From: SHLJ01 sp041618535
Lineage (GTDB): Bacteria > Bacteroidota > Bacteroidia > Flavobacteriales > Flavobacteriaceae
DNA length: 39,833 bases
Assembly: GCA_041618535.1 (NCBI GenBank)
Contig: JBFKFP010000006.1
Span: 1 to 39,833 of the forward strand
Reading direction: 5' to 3'
Shown here: in pieces, positions 32,468 to 39,833 of the stretch
Numbering within the stretch: the stretch's first letter is position 1
Layout: each line of letters starts with the position of its first letter
Program-made: the position numbers and the translations under genes
The notes under the pieces: model-generated
Told to the model about the DNA's origin: nothing
Database searches by the model: none
The model's input: the letters and a program-made list of their open reading frames with translations, nothing else

Positions 32468-33735
32468 TTGAAAAGAGGACGACCTGCCATCATCTCATTT
32501 ACCTTTTCTGCAATACCGTCAAGAACAGTTTCATTTTCAGAGTTCCTGATGACCTCATCAATCAATTCCACGATTTGAGACATATCACTTTCAACCAATC
32601 CCCGGGTTGTGATAGCCGGCACACCTATACGGATACCTGATGTAACAAACGGACTTTTATCATCAAAAGGCACCATATTTTTATTCACTGTGATTTCGGC
32701 CTTGCCTAAGGCTTCTTCCGCATCCTTCCCAGTAATATCCTTATTCCGAAGGTCAATAAGCATCATGTGGTTATCTGTTCCGCCAGATATAATATGGTAG
32801 TCCTTGTCCACAAACGCCTTGGCCATTGCTGCGGCATTCTTCTTTACCTGGAGGATATAGTACATGAATTCGTCGGTCAGAGCCTCACCAAAGGCGATTG
32901 CCTTGGCGGCTATAATATGTTCCAAAGGGCCACCTTGATTTCCCGGGAATACCGCCGAGTCAAGGATTCCTGACATTTTCCTGAGATTTCCATTTTTCAG
33001 GAGGATACCAAAGGGGTTATCGAAATTCTCACCCATCAGGATGAGTCCGCCACGAGGGCCTCTCAGTGTTTTATGCGTTGTAGTTGTAACGATATGGCAA
33101 TGAGGTAGCGGATCGTTTAAAACGCCTTTAGCGATCAGGCCCGCAGGATGAGAAATATCAGCCATCAGGATGGCACCCACCTTGTCAGCGATCTCCCGAA
33201 ATGCCCGGAAGTCCATGTCCCTGGAATATGCAGATGCTCCGGCGATGATCAGTTTTGGTTTTTCTTGTTTTGCTATATCGGCCAATTGATCATAATCGAT
33301 TCTTCCCGTTTTGCTGTTCACCCCATAAAAGGTTGGACGATATAGCTTCCCTGAAAAATTCACAGGGGAACCGTGAGTGAGGTGACCTCCATGAGAAAGG
33401 TCGAAGCCCAGAATGGTATCGCCGGGTGAAAGGCATGCCGCGAATACGGCAGTATTGGCCTGGCTTCCTGAATGCGGCTGCACGTTAGCCCAGGTTGCGC
33501 CGAACAAGGTCTTTGCTCTGTCTATAGCAATCTGCTCTACTTCATCTACAATCTCACAACCACCGTAGTAACGCTTACCCGGATATCCTTCAGCATATTT
33601 ATTGGTAAGTACCGAGCCTGCCGCTTCCATAACCTGGTCGCTGACAAAATTTTCTGAAGCGATAAGTTCCAGTCCGTTCAGCTGTCGCTCTTCTTCAGCC
33701 TTTATCAATTCAAAGATTTGTTCGTCTCGACGCAT
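32437..33735 (-). CDS. glyA: Serine hydroxymethyltransferase
   Basis: A 432-residue PLP enzyme converting serine and tetrahydrofolate to glycine and methylene-THF, the main one-carbon source. 'DEQIFELIKAEEERQLNGLELIASENF', 'YAEGYPGKRYYGGCE', 'LSHGGHLTHGSPVNFSG' and the PLP Lys in 'TTTTHKTLRGPRGG' (near residue 221) are diagnostic. The chain runs about ten residues past the usual 'RPLF' end ('NQSSSKSVLS'), and exactly this tail overlaps the convergent lipoprotein gene. A consensus-like promoter lies upstream in the short gap to the divergent fumarylacetoacetase gene. Confidence 0.97.
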   Translation of the reverse strand: MRRDEQIFELIKAEEERQLNGLELIASENFVSDQVMEAAGSVLTNKYAEGYPGKRYYGGCEIVDEVEQIAIDRAKTLFGATWANVQPHSGSQANTAVFAACLSPGDTILGFDLSHGGHLTHGSPVNFSGKLYRPTFYGVNSKTGRIDYDQLADIAKQEKPKLIIAGASAYSRDMDFRAFREIADKVGAILMADISHPAGLIAKGVLNDPLPHCHIVTTTTHKTLRGPRGGLILMGENFDNPFGILLKNGNLRKMSGILDSAVFPGNQGGPLEHIIAAKAIAFGEALTDEFMYYILQVKKNAAAMAKAFVDKDYHIISGGTDNHMMLIDLRNKDITGKDAEEALGKAEITVNKNMVPFDDKSPFVTSGIRIGVPAITTRGLVESDMSQIVELIDEVIRNSENETVLDGIAEKVNEMMAGRPLFNQSSSKSVLS

Positions 33736-33761
33736 AGATAATGGTGGGATTTAAATGAATT

Positions 33762-33795
33762 CAAAAATAATAAATAGATTAGTTTAATAATTCAA
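33762..33795 (-). promoter_or_regulatory. Candidate promoter of glyA
   Basis: Minus strand TTG (33795-33793), 23-base spacer, TATTTTTG (33769-33762), an exact -7 match; start about 24 bases before the glyA ATG. The spacer is at the long end of the accepted range. Confidence 0.5.
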
Positions 33796-33844
33796 AAAAC
33801 ATATATTTACATATAATTTAATAACAAGTAATCAACAAAAGATA

Positions 33845-35137
33845 ATGGCATTATTTGCTAACAATCCAGACCGTAATTCCTGGTTGCATGTCAGTAAAAA
33901 CTCCGATTTTCCAATTCAAAACATACCATTCGGGGTCTTCCTGACCAGGGATGATATCATCACCATAGGAACTCGTATCGGAGATACCGCTATAGATCTT
34001 GGTGCGCTCCACCAGTTGGGTTATTTTGACGGTATCCCACTTACGGATGATATTTTCCTTCAAGACAGCTTGAACGACTTCATAGCAGACGGGAGAAAAA
34101 CGTGGCGATTGGTTCGCAACAGAATTGCCGAGATATTTGACAGCAATAATACAGAACTTCAGCATAACAAAAAACACAAGGAAATCGTCCTCTTTCGAAT
34201 GGATGAGATCGAGATGCAAATCCCGATACAAATTGGGGATTACACCGATTTCTATGCCAGTAAGGAACATGCAACCAATGTCGGCACCATGTTCAGGGGC
34301 GAAGAAAATGCCCTCATGCCCAACTGGCTTCATATGCCTGTTGGTTACCACGGAAGAAGTTCCTCCATAATACCTTCAAGAATTCCAATTCGCCGGCCAC
34401 AGGGCCAAATCCTTCCGGCAGGCAAAGACAGTCCTGTTTTCGGACCAAGCCAAATGGTAGATTTTGAACTGGAAATGGCTTTTATAACGACCGATGCCAA
34501 TGATCTGGGTGAACCGATCCCTATCGAGGAGGCTGAGGACTACATTTTCGGGCTTGTGCTCTTTAACGACTGGAGTGCAAGAGACATCCAGAAATGGGAA
34601 TATGTCCCGCTGGGGCCATTCCTCGGAAAGAATTTTGCCTCTTCTATTTCACCATGGATCGTTACCCTGGACGCCCTTGAGCCTTTCCGTATAAACGGCC
34701 CCGATCAAGATCCGAAACCTCTGCCCTATCTTCGATTTAAAGGGAAAAAGAGCTTCGACATCAATCTTGAGGTCGCCATTCAGCCAAAGGGAGCCAAAGA
34801 AAAGGTGGTCGCCAAATCTAATTTCAAATATATGTACTGGAACATGGCACAGCAATTGGCCCATCATACTGTGAACGGCTGCCCTGTAAATTCAGGTGAT
34901 CTGATGGGAAGCGGCACGATTTCAGGTCCAACCCCGGATTCTTATGGATCGATGTTGGAGTTAAGCTGGAAGGGTGAAAATCCGTTACTTATGACCGACC
35001 AGACCGAACGTACTTTTATACAGGATTATGATACAGTGATAATGAGGGGACATTGTGAAAACGACGGGGTGCACATCGGTTTTGGTGAGGTTAGAACCCA
35101 GTTGTTACCGGTTTTTAATCCCAAAAAGAAAAAATAA
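33845..35137 (+). CDS. fahA: Fumarylacetoacetase
   Basis: A 430-residue enzyme cleaving fumarylacetoacetate to fumarate and acetoacetate, the last step of tyrosine/phenylalanine breakdown through homogentisate. An N-terminal SH3-like domain (about 1-120, 'NIPFGVFLTRDDIITIGTRIGDTAIDLGAL') precedes the FAH domain with 'FYASKEHATNVGTMFRG', 'MPVGYHGRSSSI' (near 166), 'DFELEMAF', 'FNDWSARDIQKWEYVPLGPFLGKNF' and 'SGDLMGSGTISGP'. Metal-binding acidic residues and the His are present. No other homogentisate-pathway gene is in the window, so this step is encoded separately. Divergent from glyA. Confidence 0.96.
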   Translation: MALFANNPDRNSWLHVSKNSDFPIQNIPFGVFLTRDDIITIGTRIGDTAIDLGALHQLGYFDGIPLTDDIFLQDSLNDFIADGRKTWRLVRNRIAEIFDSNNTELQHNKKHKEIVLFRMDEIEMQIPIQIGDYTDFYASKEHATNVGTMFRGEENALMPNWLHMPVGYHGRSSSIIPSRIPIRRPQGQILPAGKDSPVFGPSQMVDFELEMAFITTDANDLGEPIPIEEAEDYIFGLVLFNDWSARDIQKWEYVPLGPFLGKNFASSISPWIVTLDALEPFRINGPDQDPKPLPYLRFKGKKSFDINLEVAIQPKGAKEKVVAKSNFKYMYWNMAQQLAHHTVNGCPVNSGDLMGSGTISGPTPDSYGSMLELSWKGENPLLMTDQTERTFIQDYDTVIMRGHCENDGVHIGFGEVRTQLLPVFNPKKKK

Positions 35138-35185
35138 TAATACGCTGTCTTAGAAGTAATTAGGATTTCATTTCATCGAAAAAAG

Positions 35186-35216
35186 TTGGAATTCTGATCT
35201 TTTGGCATTATAATTG
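35186..35216 (+). promoter_or_regulatory. Candidate promoter for the 394-residue lipoprotein
   Basis: TTG at 35186-35188, 20-base spacer, TATAATTG (35209-35216), one base off TAnnTTTG; ATG at 35250. Confidence 0.4.
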
Positions 35217-35249
35217 GGCTCCCATCTATGAACTATAAAACCTACGGTT

Positions 35250-36434
35250 ATGAAACGAATTATACTCCTATTGCTCAGTTTATCGTTTTTTGTTTCCTGT
35301 AGTAGCAGGCGACAAATTGAAAAAACGATGCATCGCGGAAACTATGATGTTGCCATAAATGATGCCATCCGAAAGCTTTCGGTAAACAAGGACAGACGAT
35401 GGAAACAAAAGTTTGTCATTCTTCTCGAACAGTCGTACAATAAGGCTGTACACCGCGACCTGACCACTATAGAAAAGCTTAAGAAAAGTAATAATCCGGA
35501 ACACTACCGGATGATCTATGATATCTATGTCAATTTGGATGCCAGGCAGGAAGCGATCAAACCGTTATTACCCCTCAGAATAGGCAAACGATTGGTAAAA
35601 TTGCCCATGCGAGACTATTCAGACGATATATTTTCGACAAGGGATGTACTGGTAAAATACACCTATTCAGAGGTTCAGAACATCTTATCTGCTGCGCGGA
35701 ACAAGATGGATTATCGGCACGCCTATGATCAGCTTGCCATGATTGAGAGTATTGAACCCAACCATAAGGATGTGCGGAAGCTTTTGCAGGACGCTCACTT
35801 CTACGGAACAGACTTCGTTCTTGTCGATATGCAGAATCAGACCAATCAGATAATTCCGGTTCAACTTGAACAGGACCTTTTGAGTTTTGATACTTATGGC
35901 CTGAATAATTTCTGGACAGCTTATCACAATGAGCCTGTTGAAAACATCGAATACGACCTGAACATGGATCTGGAGATAAGACAGATCCAGGTTTCCCCTG
36001 AACAGGTTCAGAATCGTATGCACCTGAGACAGAGAGAAGTTGTTGATGGATGGGAGTATGTGCTTGATGAGCATGGAAATGTTGCTCAGGACAGCCTGGG
36101 TAATGATATCAAAGTAGACCGGATAATCACCGTTAAGGCACGTGTTATGGAGGTTGAACAATTAAAATCTGCCCGGGTCCTGGCAAGGGTGAGTTTCAAA
36201 GATGCCAGAACCCATCAGTTACTTGAAACCTTTCCGGTTGACAGCGAGTTTGTATTTCAGAACCGCTTCGGGACCATGCGCGGTGATGAAAGGGCTTTAA
36301 CCGACTACGACAGGCAATTACTCAACAACAGGATCGTACCTTTCCCCACAGATGAACAAATGGTGTTCGATACCGGTGAGGATCTCAAACTGAGGATTAA
36401 ACGAATATTAAATAATTACCGTTTACAAGGATAG
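35250..36434 (+). CDS. Conserved lipoprotein of unknown function
   Basis: A 394-residue lipoprotein (signal KRIILLLLSLSFFVSCSS). Residues about 20-190 are helical and resemble TPR-like pairs ('MHRGNYDVAINDAIRKLS', 'YRHAYDQLAMIESIEPNHKDVRKLLQDA'). The C-terminal half is mixed beta and alpha ('VQNRMHLRQREVVDGWEYVLDEHGNVAQDSLGNDI', 'TVKARVMEVEQLKSARVLARVSFKDART'). The pattern is one I associate with uncharacterised Flavobacteria lipoproteins; no function is known. Likely on the periplasmic face of the outer membrane. Expressed alone, ending at a strong terminator. Confidence 0.85.
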   Translation: MKRIILLLLSLSFFVSCSSRRQIEKTMHRGNYDVAINDAIRKLSVNKDRRWKQKFVILLEQSYNKAVHRDLTTIEKLKKSNNPEHYRMIYDIYVNLDARQEAIKPLLPLRIGKRLVKLPMRDYSDDIFSTRDVLVKYTYSEVQNILSAARNKMDYRHAYDQLAMIESIEPNHKDVRKLLQDAHFYGTDFVLVDMQNQTNQIIPVQLEQDLLSFDTYGLNNFWTAYHNEPVENIEYDLNMDLEIRQIQVSPEQVQNRMHLRQREVVDGWEYVLDEHGNVAQDSLGNDIKVDRIITVKARVMEVEQLKSARVLARVSFKDARTHQLLETFPVDSEFVFQNRFGTMRGDERALTDYDRQLLNNRIVPFPTDEQMVFDTGEDLKLRIKRILNNYRLQG

Positions 36435-36439
36435 TACAG

Positions 36440-36467
36440 GAGGCTCAAGAATGAGCCTCTTTTTTTT
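36440..36467 (+). terminator. Terminator after the 394-residue lipoprotein
   Basis: Stem GAGGCTC/GAGCCTC (36440-36446 with 36453-36459), 6-base loop, then eight T. Confidence 0.93.
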
Positions 36468-36497
36468 GTCATCTTCATCCCTGAAATTTACAGCCGC

Positions 36498-36872
36498 CTA
36501 ATACTTAAGGTCAAGTATGGAGCCATGAGAGGCATGAGCCCTGACCATTCCGTTTTTTATAACGATCAATTGCGGCGATTCATGCCATACGTTGAACCGC
36601 TCTGAAATAAGGTTGGAAATATCGCGGTTACCAAGGAGATCAAGGTAGTACAGATCGGCCTGGTCTTCATTCAAATTATATCCTGAAATAAACTGATCTT
36701 TGACCCTTCTGCTAATACCACATCGGGTTGAATGTTTGAATATCAACTGCAGCCTGTCGTGCGATTTTGCCACAATTTCGTCTAATTGCCCATCAGAATG
36801 AAGAGAGATCCATGGTCTGTCAGGCCCGGAATTCCCTTTGTTTTCAACTTTTGATTTTCGCCAAAATCCCAT
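36498..36872 (-). CDS. ytxJ: Bacillithiol-system thioredoxin-like protein YtxJ
   Basis: A 124-residue thioredoxin-fold protein with one active Cys (Cys51) in 'FKHSTRCGISRRVKDQF', the YtxJ site, and the cis-Pro in 'ESPQLIVIKNG'. YtxJ is a predicted monothiol redoxin acting on bacillithiol-mixed disulfides, so this organism probably makes bacillithiol. Cytoplasmic, no signal peptide. It diverges from clpB across a 146-base gap containing an inverted repeat, consistent with shared stress control, though that link is inference. Confidence 0.92.
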   Translation of the reverse strand: MGFWRKSKVENKGNSGPDRPWISLHSDGQLDEIVAKSHDRLQLIFKHSTRCGISRRVKDQFISGYNLNEDQADLYYLDLLGNRDISNLISERFNVWHESPQLIVIKNGMVRAHASHGSILDLKY

Positions 36873-36918
36873 AATGAAGTTTTTGCTTTGGATGCGAAAT
36901 TAAAAAATTCTTACAGAC

Positions 36919-36931
36919 TGACGAAACGTCA
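36919..36931. promoter_or_regulatory. Inverted repeat TGACG-AAA-CGTCA between ytxJ and clpB
   Basis: A perfect 5-base inverted repeat with a 3-base centre (TGACG 36919-36923, CGTCA 36927-36931). A further CGTCA half-site lies at 36951-36955, 24 bases from the second arm. It sits 47 bases before the ytxJ start and 88 before the clpB start, where an operator for either gene could lie. It is not the CIRCE element (TTAGCACTC-N9-GAGTGCTAA). The regulator is unknown. Confidence 0.35.
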
Positions 36932-37018
36932 TTCAATTTCGCTTTCAAACCGTCATTTTGTCTTGATAATCAGGATGGTAAGGTAATTGAATCTGATAAG
37001 ACAAAAATATTCCTTAAG

Positions 37019-39625
37019 ATGAATTTTAACAACTATACAATAAAATCACAGGAGGCCATTCAGCAGGCGCAGCAGATCGCACAGGGATACGGCCATCAGC
37101 AGATCGAAACCGAGCATGTGTTCAAGGGAATCACGGAAGTAGATCAGAATGTCCTTCCCTTTATTCTGAAGAAACTGAACGTAAATTCGGTACTTCTCGA
37201 CCAGATGGTCGATAAGGAGATCGAGAGCTACCCCAAAGTTTCAGGTGCGGAATTGATGCTGTCAAGAACGGCAGGACAGGCATTGAATGAAGCATCGATC
37301 ATTGCCAAAAAAATGAAAGATGACTTTGTAAGCATTGAACATTTAATCATCGGACTGTTTAAATCGGACGGTAAGGTATCACGTATGCTTAAGGACCAGG
37401 GGGTCACCGAAAAAGCCCTCAATGCTGTAATCAATGAAATAAGGAAGGGTGAGCGTGTTACTTCTCAAAGCCAGGAGGAAACCTACAACGCCCTTAACAA
37501 ATATGCACGAAACCTCAATCAGCTCGCCATAGATGGAAAACTTGATCCTGTTATAGGGCGTGACGAGGAGATCAGGCGAATCCTGCAGATCCTTTCAAGA
37601 CGAACAAAAAACAACCCTATCCTTGTAGGTGAACCGGGAACAGGAAAGACCGCAATCGCAGAAGGCCTGGCCCACCGTATTGTAGATGGCGATATTCCGG
37701 AAAACCTGAAGGATAAACAGATTTTTGCCCTGGACATGGGTGCGCTTATCGCGGGCGCAAAATATAAAGGCGAGTTCGAGGAGCGACTCAAAGCCGTAAT
37801 CAAGGAGGTAACAGGAAGTGAAGGGGATATCGTTATGTTTATTGACGAGATCCACACCTTGGTGGGAGCCGGCGGCGGGCAAGGGGCCATGGATGCCGCA
37901 AACATACTTAAACCAGCCCTGGCACGAGGAGAATTACGGGCCGTAGGGGCAACAACATTGGATGAATATCAAAAATATTTCGAGCAGGATAAAGCTCTTG
38001 AAAGGCGTTTCCAAAAGGTGATGGTTGATGAACCGGATCTTGAAAGCGCAATTTCCATCCTCAGAGGTATCAAGGAAAAATATGAGACACACCACAAAGT
38101 CAGGATCAAGGATGAGGCTATAATAGGTGCCGTGGAGCTCTCGAATCGATACATCACGAACCGTTTCCTTCCCGACAAGGCCATAGACCTTATGGACGAA
38201 GCTGCATCAAAACTAAGGATGGAGATAAACTCCAAGCCGGAAGAACTGGACGTTCTTGACAGGAAGATCATGCAACTTGAGATCGAGATAGAGGCCATTA
38301 AACGTGAAAAAGACGAGAGCAAGCTAAAGATCCTTCGCTCAGATCTCGCTAATCTGAAAGAGGAAAGAAATATTCTCAATGCCAAATGGAAGAGTGAAAA
38401 GGAGTTGGTGGAATCTATACAGAATATCAAGTCTGATATAGAGAACTACAAGCTTGAAGCCGAGCGTTCAGAACGCGAGGGAAATTATGGAAAGGTCGCG
38501 GAACTGAGATATGGTAAGATAAAGGAGGCCCAGGAAGAGCTGGAATCTCTTCAGAAGAAGTTGCAGGCACAACAGGATACAGCCCTCATAAAAGAAGAAG
38601 TTACCTATGAGGATATCGCTGAAGTAGTTGCAAAATGGACTGGTATTCCGGTAACCAAAATGATTCAAAGCGAACGTGAAAAACTTCTCAAACTAGAGGA
38701 TGAGCTCCACAGACGCGTTGTTGGCCAGGATGAAGCCATTGCAGCTGTGAGTGATGCGGTCAGGAGAAGTAGGGCTGGATTGCAGAACCCTCAAAAACCG
38801 ATAGGAACATTCTTGTTCCTTGGAACAACCGGGGTTGGTAAGACGGAACTGGCCAAGGCCCTTGCAGAATATCTCTTCGATGATGAGAATGCAATGACCC
38901 GTATCGATATGAGTGAATATCAGGAGAGGCATGCGGTTAGCCGGTTGGTTGGAGCCCCTCCCGGATATGTCGGCTACGATGAAGGCGGACAGCTAACCGA
39001 GGCGGTCAGGCGTAAACCTTATTCCGTAGTTCTTCTTGATGAGATCGAAAAGGCTCATCCAGATACCTTTAACATACTGCTCCAGGTTCTTGATGAGGGA
39101 CGCCTGACCGATAACAAGGGAAGGATTGCTGATTTCAAGAATACGATTATTATCATGACCTCCAACCTGGGAAGCCATTTGATACAGGAGCGTTTTGAGG
39201 CGGCCAAAGATCTGGAAACCGCGATCGAGGGAGCAAAGCTCGAAGTTTTAGCACTTCTGAAGCAGAGCATCAGGCCTGAATTCCTCAACAGAATTGACGA
39301 TATCGTGATGTTCACGCCATTGTCTAAACAGGATATCCTGGAGATTGTCAGGCTGCAGCTTAAATCTGTTACGAAAATGATCGCAAAACAGGGCATTATC
39401 TTTGACGCCACAGAAGAGGCCATCACCTATCTTGCCGATAGAGGTTTCAACCCTGAATATGGTGCAAGACCGGTTAAACGTGTGATTCAAAAGGAGGTTC
39501 TGAACGCCTTGAGCAAGGAAATACTTGCCGGAAAAGTAATGACCGAAAGTATTATCCTGCTCGATGCATTCGACGATGAATTAGTATTCAGAAATCAGAA
39601 CGATTTGGTTGACAACGAATTGTAA
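37019..39625 (+). CDS. clpB: ATP-dependent disaggregase chaperone ClpB
   Basis: An 868-residue hexameric Hsp100 that rescues aggregated proteins with DnaK. Order: Clp N domain (about 1-145, 'FNNYTIKSQEAIQQAQQIA'), NBD1 with Walker A 'GEPGTGKT' (about 204-211), Walker B 'VMFIDEIHTLVG' and the pore loop 'GAKYKGEFEERL', the coiled-coil middle domain (about 400-535, Glu/Lys-rich) specific to ClpB, then NBD2 with Walker A 'GTTGVGKT' (about 601-608), 'VVLLDEIEKAHPD', pore loop 'GAPPGYVGYDEGG' and sensor-2 'GARPVKRVIQ'. Full length. No CIRCE element upstream; the gene ends before a branched terminator. Confidence 0.98.
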   Translation: MNFNNYTIKSQEAIQQAQQIAQGYGHQQIETEHVFKGITEVDQNVLPFILKKLNVNSVLLDQMVDKEIESYPKVSGAELMLSRTAGQALNEASIIAKKMKDDFVSIEHLIIGLFKSDGKVSRMLKDQGVTEKALNAVINEIRKGERVTSQSQEETYNALNKYARNLNQLAIDGKLDPVIGRDEEIRRILQILSRRTKNNPILVGEPGTGKTAIAEGLAHRIVDGDIPENLKDKQIFALDMGALIAGAKYKGEFEERLKAVIKEVTGSEGDIVMFIDEIHTLVGAGGGQGAMDAANILKPALARGELRAVGATTLDEYQKYFEQDKALERRFQKVMVDEPDLESAISILRGIKEKYETHHKVRIKDEAIIGAVELSNRYITNRFLPDKAIDLMDEAASKLRMEINSKPEELDVLDRKIMQLEIEIEAIKREKDESKLKILRSDLANLKEERNILNAKWKSEKELVESIQNIKSDIENYKLEAERSEREGNYGKVAELRYGKIKEAQEELESLQKKLQAQQDTALIKEEVTYEDIAEVVAKWTGIPVTKMIQSEREKLLKLEDELHRRVVGQDEAIAAVSDAVRRSRAGLQNPQKPIGTFLFLGTTGVGKTELAKALAEYLFDDENAMTRIDMSEYQERHAVSRLVGAPPGYVGYDEGGQLTEAVRRKPYSVVLLDEIEKAHPDTFNILLQVLDEGRLTDNKGRIADFKNTIIIMTSNLGSHLIQERFEAAKDLETAIEGAKLEVLALLKQSIRPEFLNRIDDIVMFTPLSKQDILEIVRLQLKSVTKMIAKQGIIFDATEEAITYLADRGFNPEYGARPVKRVIQKEVLNALSKEILAGKVMTESIILLDAFDDELVFRNQNDLVDNEL

Positions 39626-39669
39626 CAAAATCTGCTGAAAACAGTCTTATAGTTGGTTGGTTAGTTGGA

Positions 39670-39723
39670 AAGCAGCGCGAATTCCCCGGGTTACCGGGAA
39701 ACTGAATAAGCGCTGCTTTTTTT
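39670..39723 (+). terminator. Branched terminator between clpB and deoC
   Basis: A 9-base outer stem AAGCAGCGC/GCGCTGCTT (39670-39678 with 39710-39718) encloses a second hairpin (CCCGG 39685-39689 with CCGGG 39694-39698) and runs into seven T (39717-39723). Confidence 0.85.
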
Positions 39724-39757
39724 ATGGAATTAACTCAAGTGATTCCGGGCTTTATCT

Positions 39758-39765
39758 TAACTTTG
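39758..39765 (+). promoter_or_regulatory. -7 box of deoC
   Basis: TAACTTTG, an exact TAnnTTTG match, 18 bases before the deoC ATG. A TG at 39740-39741 is 16 bases upstream, slightly closer than usual for a -33 element. Confidence 0.5.
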
Positions 39766-39783
39766 AACTTATAATATGCCCTT

Positions 39784-39833
39784 ATGAAATTGAATAAACT
39801 GATTGATCATACTCTCCTTAAACCTTCCGCAAC
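39784..39833 (+). CDS. deoC: Deoxyribose-phosphate aldolase (5' end only)
   Basis: The window ends after 16 complete codons: MKLNKLIDHTLLKPSA. 'IDHTLLKP-x-A' is the invariant start of DeoC, which splits deoxyribose-5-phosphate into acetaldehyde and glyceraldehyde-3-phosphate in deoxynucleoside use. It has its own -7 box and follows a strong terminator, so it is transcribed separately from clpB. The catalytic lysines lie outside the window. Confidence 0.88.
   Translation, partial: MKLNKLIDHTLLKPSA

Noticed and set aside
37004..37011. Minus-strand TATTTTTG as promoter box of ytxJ
   Set aside because: It would give a leader of about 130 bases and need its -33 element within the clpB coding start; likely a chance match in AT-rich DNA.
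36873..37018. CIRCE/HrcA element for clpB
   Set aside because: The TTAGCACTC/GAGTGCTAA arms are absent; only the unrelated TGACG repeat is present.
37519..38430. Long open frames antisense to clpB
   Set aside because: They mirror the codon bias of clpB, show no family pattern and lack promoter context; shadows of the real gene.

Overview
This is an ordinary, gene-dense chromosomal segment of a Bacteroidetes bacterium, most likely a marine member of the Flavobacteriaceae. The evidence is: many short, Cys-lipidated lipoproteins of the form M-K-hydrophobic-SC; families typical of the group (DUF2911, DUF2007, TlpA-type lipoproteins, the bacillithiol-linked YtxJ protein, an orphan HsdR-N-like protein beside holA); a Bacteroidetes-type small SRP RNA; and upstream boxes matching the Bacteroidetes promoter TTG-N17-23-TAnnTTTG rather than the E. 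coli consensus. No ribosomal RNA, tRNA, CRISPR array, insertion sequence, prophage or integrase was seen. No intergenic stretch exceeds about 240 bases, and the longest one holds the SRP RNA.

Layout. 1-3.6 kb: holA (3' end outside the window) diverges from a tight row of an HsdR-N-like protein, a small secreted protein, a family 2 glycosyltransferase and an OmpA-family lipoprotein. 3.6-6.5 kb: a pcrA/uvrD helicase and a YciO/Sua5-type gene on the minus strand. 6.7-9.4 kb: a secreted DsrE-like protein, a possible micro-ORF, a membrane-anchored FMN/3Fe-4S glutamate-synthase-like protein and a small membrane protein. 9.4-12.3 kb: a patatin-like phospholipase and an M1 aminopeptidase in one minus-strand unit. 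12.4-14.5 kb: recG. 14.7-19.3 kb: an orphan lipoprotein, a DUF2911/TPR protein, a thioredoxin-fold lipoprotein, and a two-gene unit of charged coiled-coil envelope proteins. 19.4-26 kb: pheT, a two-helix membrane protein, a PLP decarboxylase, a DUF2007 protein and a YbiT-like ABC-F protein. 26-30.8 kb: a thioredoxin-like lipoprotein without cysteines, a transaldolase-family enzyme, a short-chain dehydrogenase, the SRP RNA, glutaminyl cyclotransferase and a hotdog thioesterase. 30.9-39.8 kb: a beta-helix-like lipoprotein, glyA, fumarylacetoacetase, another orphan lipoprotein, ytxJ, clpB and the start of deoC.

How it fits together. Most genes are housekeeping: replication and repair (holA, pcrA, recG), translation and tRNA (pheT, the YciO/Sua5-type gene, the ABC-F protein), protein quality control and export (clpB, SRP RNA), and central or amino-acid metabolism (glyA, fumarylacetoacetase, transaldolase-type enzyme, deoC). 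These are interleaved with envelope lipoproteins of unknown function. Transcription units are short and change strand often, with several convergent gene ends overlapping by 11 to 31 bases. I see no clear-cut new multi-gene system. The best leads are an ABC-F protein whose second ATP site is lost in a coherent way, an Lpp-like acidic lipoprotein paired with a lysine-rich coiled-coil protein, a thioredoxin-like lipoprotein lacking its cysteines, and an inverted repeat between ytxJ and clpB.
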